Made by a program: the position numbers and the translations under genes. From Lepiota brunneoincarnata (Eukaryota; Basidiomycota; Agaricomycetes; Agaricales; Agaricaceae), in contig JAEBUN010000015.1 in the NCBI GenBank assembly GCA_023014365.1, positions 372,001 through 436,000 of the forward strand: a DNA stretch of 64,000 nucleotides, written 5' to 3'. Of this stretch, positions 23,394 to 33,239 are shown piece after piece (position 1 is the stretch's first letter; every line of letters begins with the position of its first letter). The notes under the pieces were generated by a model. It had not been told where the DNA came from and did no database searches. It was given only the letters and a program-made list of their open reading frames with translations.

Positions 23394-24210
23394 ACAATAC
23401 AACCAAGAAATCGAGACTTACCTCACCATATACTGTACCAGGAACCCCCTTGACTGGTCAGAAACCCTCCCTATCACCGAGTTCGCACACAACTCCAAAA
23501 TACATGCCTCAAGGCAGAAATCCCCATTTGAACTAATCATGGGATACAACCCTCCACTGATACCCACAGTAATGGAAACTTCGAACTTTCCATCAGTAGA
23601 TGAACGCATCAGACTCCTTGATGACGCCAGAAAAGAAGCACATGCGGCACATCAACTCTCCACCGACATCATAAAACAAAGAACCAGAAGAACTGTCAAA
23701 CCCCTTGAAACACATCAAAAAGTATGGCTAGAAGCCAAGAACCTCAAACTCCCCTTCATCTCCAACAAAATATCCCCAAAAAGACTAGGACCTTTCCTTA
23801 TCTCAGAAGTCTTATTGCCACTCACATACAAATTAAAACTTCCGATCAAATGGAAGATACATCTGGTATTCCACCGAAACCTCTTAACCCCATACAATGA
23901 AACAGAAGCATACGGACCTCATCCGATGCCACCTCCACCAGACATTATCAATGAAGAAGAAGAATACAAAATAGAAGCCATTCTCAATCACTGCCGATAT
24001 CGTGGAAAACTCCAATACTACGTACATTGGAAAGGATACTCCCACACAGAGAACCAATGGATATCCGAAGAGGATCTCTGCAACAATGCCGATGAATACT
24101 TGAAAGAGTATAAAGAAGAACACCAACTTAACAGCAACAACCAGGAACTACCCAGAACCTACCAGAAGCAACTTCACTCTACCACCAAACGTACCCAACA
24201 ATGTCCATGA
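23180..24210 (+). CDS. Integrase C-terminal part and chromodomain (inner element), 23539-24210 open
   Basis: From 23180 the sequence covers the second catalytic Asp region and the third block YHPQTDGSTE of integrase, with a TGA near 23287. From 23539 a clean frame of 223 codons follows, with the integrase C-terminal GPFLISEVL/VFHRNLLTPY segment and a chromodomain at residues about 140-195 (AILNHCRYRGKLQYYVHWKGY, WISEEDL). The aromatic residues expected to hold a methyl-lysine are present (Y, W). The stop overlaps the ORF3 start by 10 bp. Confidence 0.72.
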
Positions 24211-25223
24211 ACAACCTCGACCTCGTCCGCCCCCAATCTACTCCCCCCTTCTCCTCTTCCTCCACTACCTCCTCTGTCATCATCATCGATGATCCCAATG
24301 TTGAAAGAAACTCCCTGACTCCAATCCCAAGGCCATGCCCATTCACACCCTCCAACGTCTTCATCAATAACAGAGATGAAACCCCCAATCCCAATGCTAC
24401 ACCCAAACTGGAACCAGTAGCCATCCTACCAATCAACTTCCACACAGCTGGAGTAAAAAGTATAGAACCAATCACAACAAATGTAGAAGACTTACGCACC
24501 ATCGCTTCCACCCAATTCCTCACCAACAAAGTCAACAAAGCCCCCATCAGCGATTACAACCAAGAAGTATGGTCAAACTATATCCATCACATCAAACAAA
24601 CAAAACTCCTCCACAACACTTTCCATGCCCAACGAAAGTGGACCAAAAACTACAAGGCATTCCTCCTCACCTGCCAAGGACTCATGTCCCAAATGCCAAG
24701 AAACAAACAAACCAACGTGGTACCTCCCACCAACAAAAACACCCCAACTCCCACATCAGAAAGAAAGAATCCTGTCAGAAACAACAACCCCTTCTGTAAA
24801 ATCACCAAGCCAATCCCAATATGGAACTCCCCTGCTCCCATTCAACAAATTCCAAACCCGAAACCCAATGACAGATCCCGATGCATTCAATGCAAACAAA
24901 CCGGACACTGGGCTATGGACTGCCCCCAATTTGCATGCCTCGGTTGCAAACAATATGCCCCTGGCCACTACTCATACGATTGCATCAAATATAGATGTCC
25001 ACACTGCGGAGTATTCCAACCCCACCATAAACAAACCAAATGTCCCTCAAAAGGAACAAGACATACACCTTACAACAGACCTATGGCAGCTCGACCCCAA
25101 AACACTCCGTCACTCCATTACCAATACTCAGGACTTGAATACCCTGAAGAAGACAACTTTGATGATGGATATGACAACATCGCCATGTCGAATATATGTG
25201 GAGAACCAGTAGGAGATTTCTAA
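24201..25223 (+). CDS. ORF3: zinc-knuckle protein downstream of the chromodomain (intact)
   Basis: 340 codons from ATG at 24201 to TAA at 25221. It overlaps the integrase end by 10 bp in a different frame, so it may be expressed by termination-reinitiation. The first third is Ser/Thr/Pro-rich, and the middle contains a helical WSNYIHHIKQTKLL stretch. Residues about 226-285 carry three Cys/His knuckles: C-x2-C-x4-H-x4-C, then two of the form C-x2-C-x6-H-x4-C. The last 50 residues are acidic/Tyr-rich. The outer element has the same ORF, cut by insertions. I do not recognise a named family. The knuckles suggest RNA or DNA binding, perhaps a second nucleocapsid-like factor. Confidence 0.7.
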   Translation: MSMNNLDLVRPQSTPPFSSSSTTSSVIIIDDPNVERNSLTPIPRPCPFTPSNVFINNRDETPNPNATPKLEPVAILPINFHTAGVKSIEPITTNVEDLRTIASTQFLTNKVNKAPISDYNQEVWSNYIHHIKQTKLLHNTFHAQRKWTKNYKAFLLTCQGLMSQMPRNKQTNVVPPTNKNTPTPTSERKNPVRNNNPFCKITKPIPIWNSPAPIQQIPNPKPNDRSRCIQCKQTGHWAMDCPQFACLGCKQYAPGHYSYDCIKYRCPHCGVFQPHHKQTKCPSKGTRHTPYNRPMAARPQNTPSLHYQYSGLEYPEEDNFDDGYDNIAMSNICGEPVGDF

Positions 25224-25296
25224 ACTCCATCCAAACACAACAGAAGGAAAAGACGTAAAATGGTTATAATGGAATATAACCTTAGAAACAGGGTAA

Positions 25297-25711
25297 TGTT
25301 ATCAGAAGTCCCCTTAAACCCCTTATCAGAAGCCTCACCGGAAGGAACTCTTATCAGAAGCACCCAAAGTATATAAATAGATAGAAGACCTGTCATCCTG
25401 AAACCATCAGAAGTACCATCAGAACAATCTATACTTAGATAGATAAGGATATGACTCACTTACCTGGGTCCAGATATATATAGTAGGAGCACAGCCACAC
25501 ATAGTAGTATATAAGGATACTGTACCATACCCTTGTATCCTTATCTTAGTGTTATAAAGTTCTTGCCTCCTATACCTCTTTGCCATAACTGGCTGGACTT
25601 ATAGTGCTCCATCGTCTCCAAGTCACACTCAGTAGGACAGGACCAAGTCTGTATAAACATCCTGTGTCAAACCCTGTGCTACTCAAGAGTGAACCCCTAA
25701 CCCAGGTAACA
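25297..25711 (+). repeat. 3' LTR of the inner chromovirus
   Basis: 415 bp, same as 19769-20183 apart from about nine substitutions. At the site read CCAGCTGG in the 5' LTR and CTGGCTGG here, the outer 3' LTR still has CCGGCTGG, showing CpG decay on opposite strands. Confidence 0.92.
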
Positions 25712-26498
25712 ACCACTGTCCCCAGCAAGGGAAAGAAGCCCACCAACATCAGAAATCCCTTCAGACTTCTTACCCCCACCAAGAACACCACCCACGCCAT
25801 CACCAATAACATCCCAATTTGGAACTCCCCCAATCCCATTCACACATGAACCAACCCCTGAACCACCAACAGATTGGTCTGCATCCAATGCAGACATACC
25901 GGACACTGGGCCATGGACTGCCCCCAATTTGCATGCCTCAGATGCAAACAATATGCCCCAGGACATTACTCCTATGACTGCATCAAATATCAATGCCCCC
26001 ATTGTGCAGTTTTCCAACCTTGTCATAAATGGACCAAATGTCCAAATCAAAAGACTCAACATGCCCCCTACTCCAGAAATCCAACAACCCATCCCTCAAC
26101 CATTCCCAGAACTCACCATCGATACATCAATCTCACCAACAACAACTACTATGAGGAATGTTATGACAATGTTGCCAAATCAAACATTACAGGAGAACCA
26201 TGTGGTTCCTTCTGAAGAAAACCCAACCACACCACCAGAAGAAAGGATAGAAAGTCCTCATTTCAGATGTCTCTTATATGACATCTTCTATCCAGGACAA
26301 CCCCCATCCCCAGAAACCGCCGCAGTACTTGATCTCCACAGAACTCCTACTCCCACCTTCTCCCCCATTGTTCTCCCTTGACCAGATTCCACCGACCAAC
26401 CCCAAATTGACTACTATGAGCCAAATTACCTAGCCAAATATCCGGAGGAAGGAAATTAACAAGTTGTAATGGAAAACAACTCTAGAAATGGACCTAAT

Positions 26499-26880
26499 GT
26501 TATCAGAAGCTTTATCAGAAGGATGGTTATTTTTAATCTACATTCCCATGTCACTATGAAACCATCAGTAGTGTACATCAGAAGGACTATCTTAGTATAC
26601 ACCTCATGTTCCTTATCTCTGACTCATAGTTACTCTGGTCCTGATTATTATAGTAGGAGTATAGCCACACTCAGAGGTATATAAGGATACCGTACAGTAC
26701 CTTGTATCCTTATCTTAGTGTTATAAAGTTCTTGCCTCCTATACCTCTCTGCCATAACCGGCTGGATTTATAGTGCTCCATTGTCTCCAAGTCACACTCA
26801 GTAGGACAGGACCAAGTCTGTATAGACATCCTGTGTCAAACCCTGTGCTACTCAAGAGTGAACCCCTAACCCAGGTAACA
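26499..26880 (+). repeat. 3' LTR of the outer chromovirus
   Basis: 382 bp, TGTTATCAGAAGCTT...AGGTAACA, aligned end to end with 6581-6965; followed by the CCACC target duplication at 26881-26885. Confidence 0.9.
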
Positions 26881-27530
26881 CCACCACCATATTCTGACCC
26901 CCTTGACACATCCCAACCCTGTAAGGGGACTAGTACCATAGTACCCCCCTTATGCAAGGTATGTCTAGAGGTCTGTGGTAAGGTGTCTGAGCTTGGCCTC
27001 CCTAGCTGATGCCCAATGCCCAAGCCCAGCCTCAGCCTTTGGTCACCCCTGTCCCCAAGTCCAACCCACATGTGGTTATATCATTGTTTATATATTGTTT
27101 GTGCATGTTAGCTTCTGGTAGCTACATGGTGTTTGGTTACCCAGTCTGTGCACAGACCACTATTTGTATATAAGTAGTGCCTGTGCCAATTATTATTGGC
27201 ACTCAAATATTAACTTGGTTCTGGCCACCTATATTCCCCTGACAGACCCCTGTCTCTACTACTACAATTGCCACATCTCCCCCTGATCCTTATGCAGGAG
27301 GTGTTATTGCACCTCTTGCTTTGTAAATTTTTCTTTATTTCTATCAAACATTCAGCCAGGAGGTGTAGCAACAGCAGGTTGGGGGGGTGTAGCCTTTACT
27401 ACATCTCCCTCAATGCAATTCCTGTTTCCTTACTTGAGTTGTATTTTTTTGTGATGGGATTACATACCTATAATATGACTTTCATTGTTTCTAGGGTGTC
27501 TTTGCTGTATTACATTTACTATCTTTTTAT

Positions 27531-27955
27531 ACTCCTGATAGACTCCTGGTAGACTCCTGACAGACTCTTGGTAGAGTCTTTATTGAGTCTTGATAGAGTC
27601 CCAATAAAGTTTTATTAAATTTTTAATGGAGTATGTCTTTGTAAAGTCATTAAATATAGTCAGAGTCAACTTAGTCCTGATAGACTCCTGATAGACTCCT
27701 GGTAGAGTCTTGATAGATCCTTAGTTTGTCTTGGCTTGTTATCCTCTAGATGAATTCAGGCCAGAAATAAACTCTAGATGGAGTTCTGATAGTGTTCTGA
27801 TAGTGTTCTATTTGCTGGGCAGATAATCCAATTAGAACTCTATCAGGACTCTAACAAGACTTGAACAGAACTGGGACAGGAGTCTTAGAACTCTATCAGA
27901 ACTCTATGAGAACCCAAAGGGGAGTCTATCAGGAGTCTATCAGAAGTCTATCAGA
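27531..27955. repeat. Minisatellite of 12-bp GATAGACTCCTG units in inverted halves
   Basis: Units of GATAGACTCCTG and variants occur forward at 27531-27602 and 27674-27720. They recur as the reverse complement (CAGGAGTCTATC) at 27837-27955. The two halves face each other and could fold back. Confidence 0.7.
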
Positions 27956-27984
27956 ATTTGTGTGCTATTGTAAAGTACTCTTAA

Positions 27985-28105
27985 TTTTTAATGGGTAGAG
28001 GAGACATTTTGCATATGTTACTGTAATTTTTTTATTGTTTAATATGCCTAATACTTGTTAATTCCAGTCCAACAAAAAGTCATCTCAAGTTGTGGGGAAT
28101 CATTG
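27985..28105 (-). mobile_element. Terminal fragment of a TA-flanked DNA transposon
   Basis: The sequence is the inverted equivalent of 40384-40505, ending CATCTCAAGTTGTGGGGAAT then CATTG and TA. Only this end was found; the other end was not located. Confidence 0.6.
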
Positions 28106-28815
28106 TATGTGATATAGAAGAGGTCACATAGCAATGTTTGTAATTCCCACACTTGATTTGGTATTGATTTAGCCTGTCCAACACCAGATACTAGGAAATG
28201 ACAGGGGGTCAAAAAACTGTTCCAATGGGTTAATATTTTAAATAAATAAATATTCCTTGGATAAATCATGCAATTGAAATGGATTCAGAATTCTAATATG
28301 GTATATTATTATCTTCCATTTTCCCAAGTATCTATGTAACCACCTTGGTCTTGTTGGAATATTAAGTGCTCTGCTGGCTTGGATCCTCAGCTATTATTCC
28401 ATTTTCATTCCTGTTTCCAATTTCTTTTATTGTTTTATTTCATTTTTTAGAGTCTTATTATTACCAGGTGTATATAATGGGTACAAATAGAGATGAACCC
28501 CTGCACATTTGCAATGGGTCCCTGGTTTTCTCACTCTGACTTCCCTAAATCCAACAGGTCCACTATTGGCTGAACTTTCCAAAATAGTGAAAATATTGGG
28601 ACAGTTTTTTGATCCACTGTCCTCCCACATTGTCAGCCTTTGCAAGCTTCAATTGTGGCTGTGGCTGCACCCCCCCTGATGCCATTAGCTCAATTAGGGC
28701 AGTACCACAATAATCCCAAGAAATTTTTGAAAAAACCTGGTATCAGGTTGTCTTTCCCCACAATCAGAGAGTTGGGGCTCATCCTCCTGTAAGCTGGAGC
28801 CAGCAGAACACTAGT

Positions 28816-28852
28816 GGAAACAGTGGAGAGACACTCTCCACTAGTTGTTTCC
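28816..28852. repeat. Short strong hairpin
   Basis: AGTGGAGAG (28822-28830), loop ACA, CTCTCCACT (28834-28842), extended outward by GGAAAC with GTTTCC after a 4-nt bulge. Function unknown. Confidence 0.5.
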
Positions 28853-29322
28853 TACCTCTTCCTGTCTGCCTGCTGGCAGCCATCTTTGCTTATCCACCTA
28901 CCCTGCTTCTCCTGTTGTTTTGTATGGTGCCTTCTAGCTTGTATCACAGTAATCTAGCAATTAAAAGGAGGTCAGGCTGGCCAGGGCTGTCCAATCCCTG
29001 TGACATGCTACTCATGTTGCCCTGGGTGGTCAATTTGAGACTGATTATGTCATTGGTATCCAGTTACCAGTGTTCTAACCCTGTTATATATTTATATTAT
29101 ATTGATTTCCAGCGTTCTCACCATTTTTGGCTTTTTCCAACAACATACGCAAGATGATGTCACTGGTACCTTCCTGCACAGTGAATTGGTTTGTGTGGTG
29201 AGGATGGCACCAACCGAGTGCTCCTGCTAATCTGGAGTATGGACTCTCAACTTGATGCACAGTGGAGATTACATAAGCCAAAGGATGCTTTTTCCTTTCG
29301 GAAAACAATCACTTGTACCTTA

Positions 29323-31313
29323 ATGGCTGACCTCAGTGACAATCAACAGCGAGCACTGGACCAGCTCCGTGAGTTAACCAACGGTGGCAGCGACGAAGTC
29401 TCTCTCGAAGTACTGCAAAGCGCAAGCTGGGATGTGGAGGTGAGCCAACACCCAGAAAGTTGAACGGGAGAAGACTCATAGGCGAAACTGCCTAGCGTGC
29501 GGCCGAACTGATCTTTGACCGGACCTCTCCAGCTCCGAGTTCCTCCCAATCCCAATCCTCTACATACTCGCCACGCCCAAGGCCAAAGCCAACGATGGAG
29601 CCACTCCAAATCGACGACAGCGGCCAGGGCCAGGCCTCTCAAAGGGCACGTTAACACTGTTAACCCGCACACCGTGCTGACCGCTTTGTCAACCTGCAGA
29701 ACGTTGGGGGAATAGGGTCTTTATATACGCTCACAAGGCCATTCTTCTCTCTGCTCGCTTTCCCACTACACATCCTTTCCAGCGTATTCCGTTTCATCTT
29801 TGGGATTCTCCGCATCCCAATCCCACAGCTCCGCTTCTCCACGCTCACTTTTTACCGCCCACTGCGGCCACGACCAACCCACCGTGGCGGGCCTGACAAA
29901 TGGGTAAGAGAGCTCGAGGAGGAACTCGGGGCAGTGTGCATTAGCCGCCTCAAGTCGCCACGTGGATCCACGTCCACCAGTGTGGAGGCTGGCCCCTCGC
30001 GTTTGATGGCCCGTAATGCGCAGCAATCTGATTCCCCAGAGGAAGGCAGAAAACTTTTGCCCGACTTTATGACCTGCAGCTACGAGGAATTCTTGAGGAC
30101 TTGTCAGAGAGAGGCCAAGGTTGGATGTGTCATTCTTGTCACCGAAGAACACGACGATACGGCCGAGTTTAAGAGGTATATGCTTTGCTTTGCTTTGCCT
30201 TGGTTGTTTTGAACATCGCATTCTAGGTCTACTCTGACGGATCCGAGCTTTGTCAAGGCTCTCGACAACAACAGAATTCTTACTTGGGGTGGGGATGTGC
30301 GTGATATAGAGGCATGGAACGGTAAGCAAACCTATTTTATGCACCTCTGATGACCACTTCAACGTCCACATACAGCTTCTGAAAAATTGCAAGCAACAAC
30401 CTATCCATTCATAGGATTTGTTGCCCTCCAACCCCGCCGAACTACATCTTCCAGCAACCGCTCCCCCAACTCGCAACCAATTCTGACCGTCCTTTCTCGA
30501 CACCAGGGCGAGCCTTATCCTTCTGGCACGGGTCCCACATCGGCTCAGACCATCATTGATCACCTGGATCGACAACTTCTCCCCCGAGTCAACCCATTCC
30601 TGGAACATCTCCGGGAACAGCAACGGGAACGTGAATGGAATCAACAACTTCGGGAAGAACAGGATCGAGCGTTCCAAGACGCCGCACGACGTGACAAAGA
30701 GCGGATTGAGGCAAAGATTGCGGCGGATAAGGCAGCCGAGGAGGAGAGACGCCAAGCAGAGGCAGCGGCCAAGGCAGCAGCGTTGAAGAAGGAAGAAGAA
30801 GCGGCCAAGGTGAAGCGGAAGGATGAGCTGAGGATGAGCTGGCGCCGCTGGACGAGAAAAGTTGTTCGACCGACAGTGGAGGCTGGTGGAGGTTTACGAA
30901 TTGCCATTCGATTGATAACTGGTGCTCGTGTTGTCCAGAGCTTTACGCCGACGACGAACTTGACTGCCCTATACGCGTTCGTGGACAGTCAACTAATTCC
31001 GTCTCATCTGTCGCCTCTAGACGATCCAGCGACACCTCCGGAGGGCATGGATACCGGCGAAACAGCAATTGAGAATCAGATTCGTCTTGCTGGAAGTGCA
31101 GCAGACTGGTGGGGATTCAAACTAGCTACAGCCTACCCAAGAGTGGAGATTCCTTGGGAGAGTAATGTTCAGCTTGGGGACCTGTCGGTGCTCAGAGGTG
31201 GTGGTCAAATTGTCGTCGAGACATTGGGAAGCCCACGCAGCTCTGTGGATCGAAACGCAAGTGCGGAGGATGATAATGAGGACGGATATAAGACGGAATC
31301 GGACGAAGAGTAG
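29323..31313 (+). CDS. UBA-UAS-UBX domain protein, FAF2/UBXD8 (yeast Ubx2) type
   Basis: Five exons (29323-29439, 29496-29649, 29716-30175, 30227-30321, 30376-31313) join to 587 residues with GT-AG introns of 51-66 bp. Domains in order: N-terminal UBA-like helix bundle (residues 1-50); a hydrophobic hairpin (about 95-125, PFFSLLAFPLHILSSVFRFIF) for ER or lipid-droplet membranes; a UAS thioredoxin-like domain (about 185-300, with FLRTCQREAKVGCVILV); a long charged coiled coil (about 355-430); a C-terminal UBX domain (about 445-570, with an insert of about 40 residues before the YPR segment). Such proteins recruit Cdc48/p97 in ER-associated degradation and lipid regulation. The domain order is seen here; the ERAD role is from the family. 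It is the first gene after the repeat block. Confidence 0.85.
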
Positions 31314-31378
31314 TCGTGGTTAAGGGTAATCATTATTAATGCATTGGTGGATATATACATGGGAGGTAGTGTCGTGAA

Positions 31379-32071
31379 TCACTGGCTGAGGATAGTGCGA
31401 ACAAAGGATTCATAATTGATGTTGCCATCCCTGCTGGGTGAGTGAATAAATTATGTGGAGGAATAGGGCTGCAAGGCTTACGCGCCAATCTGGACGCCCT
31501 TAAGGAGCTCATCAACCTCTTCGTCTGTCATCTTTTCCCCAAGCTGGGTAAGAACATATCTGAGTTCACCAGCTCCTATGAAACCATTGCCCTCCTTGTC
31601 AAACACTTGGAAACCGCGGATAAACTCCTCTAGAAGTAACGATGAGATGCGGACAGGGTGCTGGATATCCAGTGACAGACAGACCAGGTGTACCAGCAGG
31701 CTTGAAGCCGTCTGGTCTATTAAGGATGGTGAGAAAGGTCTTGTAATCGACTGAGAGAAGGTTTAGTGAGAGGGTCAACATTGAGAATGGTGACACGCGC
31801 ACCATCGCGGGGAGCAGACGCGATGATCTCTGCAACCTCTGCCTGGGTGGGATTCTGGCCGAGTGCGCGTAGGAGATCACCGAGAACCTCGCGGGGCACA
31901 GCGCCAGTGCCACGTTTATCGAAGAGAGCAAAGGCCTCCTTGTACTCTTTGTATGCAATACGCGTGAGTGGTGGTGGGAGGGCAATGTGGAGATGACTAC
32001 ACACCTGCGTTGTCGCTCTAAGAGAAAATGTGAGCAGAATACTCGAGCAAAGGAGCGAGAGAACTAACCAT
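31379..32071 (-). CDS. Essential myosin light chain (Cdc4/Mlc1 type EF-hand protein)
   Basis: Six exons on the minus strand (32069-32071, 32005-32017, 31803-31946, 31694-31750, 31482-31629, 31379-31430) give 138 residues, the usual length for this family. The first exon is only the start codon and the second only 13 nt. The protein shows EF-hand pairs: [18 protein letters not shown] near the N-terminus and [23 protein letters not shown] in the C-terminal half, then [16 protein letters not shown]. Several loop positions lack canonical calcium ligands (DKRGTG; DKEGNG), as is common in essential light chains. The likely role is binding IQ motifs of type II/V myosin for cytokinesis. It is convergent with the UBX gene (65 bp between stops) and divergent from the next gene (63 bp between starts). 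A calmodulin-like identity is less likely given the length and start. Confidence 0.85.
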
Positions 32072-32134
32072 GATTGTTGTCGTTGGTGAAGCCGCAATAC
32101 GCCCAGAACCTTCCTGATCTGGAATCCTGCCATC

Positions 32135-33144
32135 ATGGACATCGACGCACTCGACGCATTCGACGTCCAGCTCCCACCTCGCCACGCCCTCGAATCTGAC
32201 GAGGAAGATGAGTTCAATCCCCTAACTACCACGAGACCCGCCCCTACCTTCGACGTGAAAGTCCTCGGTGATATTCCGACCCAGCGCAATCTTATCGTAG
32301 CAACAGGCGACCCCGGCGCTTTCTGGGCAAGAGGTGTATCCCTCGGAGAACAAACAGGCGCCGTCGCTGTCAACGGTGTGCAGGTATGTGTAGAGAAAAC
32401 CATCCAAACAGCTCGGTCCCAATCCCCGCCTTCTCATAGGTTGGACTCGTCTTCAACCCCTCCTGGACAAAAGCCAATGTGATTATCTCCGAGGCACTCT
32501 CCCGCCTCCCCGTCTGGGCAATGCACCCCTACGCTCAGACAGTCATCGTCGACAGACTACAACCGACAAGGTGTGCTACGAGCCATAACAAGCCCTGAAT
32601 AAGCCCATTGACCACGCACAGCGTCTCCCTCCTCGACGAATACGCCTTGCCCTCCTATATCACCAACACTCTTTCCCCCGTCGACAACTCGCCCGTCCGC
32701 TATCTCTCCACCTCGGACTTCGATCCAGTATGTCCTCCACTCCTCTCACCTCCCCCTTTCTTTTTCACGCTCACGTCGTGGCAGGCTGGGCAAGCGGAGC
32801 CATTCACTCCGCCCAACCTCATTAGCACCACCTCCGCCTCTTTCCTCTCCCTCCTGAGTATCTCCCTTATCCCCTGTACTCTGTTCCTTCTTCCCTCTCC
32901 CAATATCCCAAACCCCCCTCCGCGAATCCTCGAGCCAAGGAATATTACACATCTCTCTCAAAACGTCACTGAATGGCCTTCTTGTCTCATGAACAATGTC
33001 CACCAGCTCCTCCTTCATGCAGTGAACGAACCCGCGGATCAGCGCCAGCAATGGCAACTCACAGACGAGCCCTCGTTAGCCTCCCCCAAATTTAATACTA
33101 CTTCCCGTATCTCAGCTACTGGCGAGGGTGGAATGTACATCTAA
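32135..33144 (+). CDS. Putative proteasome assembly chaperone 1 (PSMG1/PAC1-like)
   Basis: Four exons (32135-32383, 32440-32570, 32622-32727, 32785-33144) give 281 residues without frame breaks. The N-terminus is acidic (DALDAFDVQLP, ESDEEDEF). It is followed by a hydrophobic core segment (RNLIVATGDPGAFWARGVSLGEQTGAVAV) and alternating strands with NPSWTKANVIISEAL. The C-terminal half has helices and hydrophobic stretches. This layout resembles the PAC1/PSMG1 family, which helps assemble the proteasome alpha ring, but I recognise no diagnostic motif, so the name is tentative. It is divergent from the myosin light chain over a 63-bp spacer that must hold both promoters. Confidence 0.45.
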
Positions 33145-33239
33145 GTAGCATTCAATTGACTCTCTCTTCTTTTTTTTTTTCGAATTAACCAATTGCACAT
33201 GAATAAGATATGGGTATAGGCGACAATCACTATGCACTA

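Larger units (their letters stand above)
19769..25711 (+). mobile_element. Inner chromovirus, internally deleted relative of the outer element
   Basis: Identical-length LTRs (19769-20183 and 25297-25711, 415 bp) are flanked by ACCAC at 19764-19768 and 25712-25716. Gag and ORF3 correspond to those of the outer element, but the interval between 23177 and 23179 lacks about 2.0 kb that is present in the outer copy (10505-12523). That interval holds RT, RNase H and the front of integrase. The copy is therefore non-autonomous yet moved with a proper target duplication. The two LTRs differ at roughly nine positions, most of them CpG-type transitions. Confidence 0.92.
13546..26215 (+). pseudogene. 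ORF3 of the outer chromovirus, in three pieces (13546-13799, 19397-19768, 25717-26215)
   Basis: The ORF opens with MPMNLNLTH, homologous to the intact ORF3 of the inner element at 24201. It is cut at 13799 by the element at 13800-19392, resumes at 19397 in the correct frame (with a RYHTAGV-like stretch matching FHTAGV of the inner copy), and is cut again at 19768 by the inner element. It ends at 26215 after zinc-knuckle Cys/His residues (25874-26050). One nonsense codon lies near 19569. Its role is unknown; the knuckles suggest nucleic-acid binding. Confidence 0.7.
6581..26880 (+). mobile_element. Outer Ty3/gypsy chromovirus, interrupted by three later insertions
   Basis: The 5' LTR 6581-6965 and 3' LTR 26499-26880 share the same sequence from TGTTATCAGAAGCTT to AGGTAACA. 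They are flanked by matching CCACC at 6576-6580 and 26881-26885, which proves they belong to one insertion. After removing the solo LTR (7643-8309), the element at 13800-19396 and the element at 19769-25716, each with one target-duplication copy, about 8.1 kb remain in the order gag, protease, RT, RNase H, integrase, chromodomain, ORF3. All coding frames contain stops or shifts, so it is no longer autonomous. Confidence 0.9.
26886..29322. other. CpG-poor intergenic repeat region, no supported gene
   Basis: It contains the end of the minisatellite (to about 26,930), unassigned AT-rich sequence, an inverted minisatellite (27531-27955), the end of a TA-flanked transposon (27985-28105), a dispersed repeat shared with 39,690-39,920, and a hairpin at 28816-28852. 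The open stretches here are short and low in CpG, with no domain. Confidence 0.5.

Noticed and set aside
27071..27244. Possible short LTR (TGTGGTTATATC to CCCCTGACA)
   Set aside because: TG/CA ends and a TATA-like stretch are present, but flanking bases do not match and no second copy was found in the window.
27531..27955. CRISPR-like array
   Set aside because: Units are 12 bp, contiguous and degenerate, without unique spacers, and the genome is eukaryotic.
29766..30755. Long minus-strand open frame of 329 codons
   Set aside because: It is antisense to the UBX-protein exons, crosses their introns and shows no domain; the sense gene has consistent splice sites and domains.
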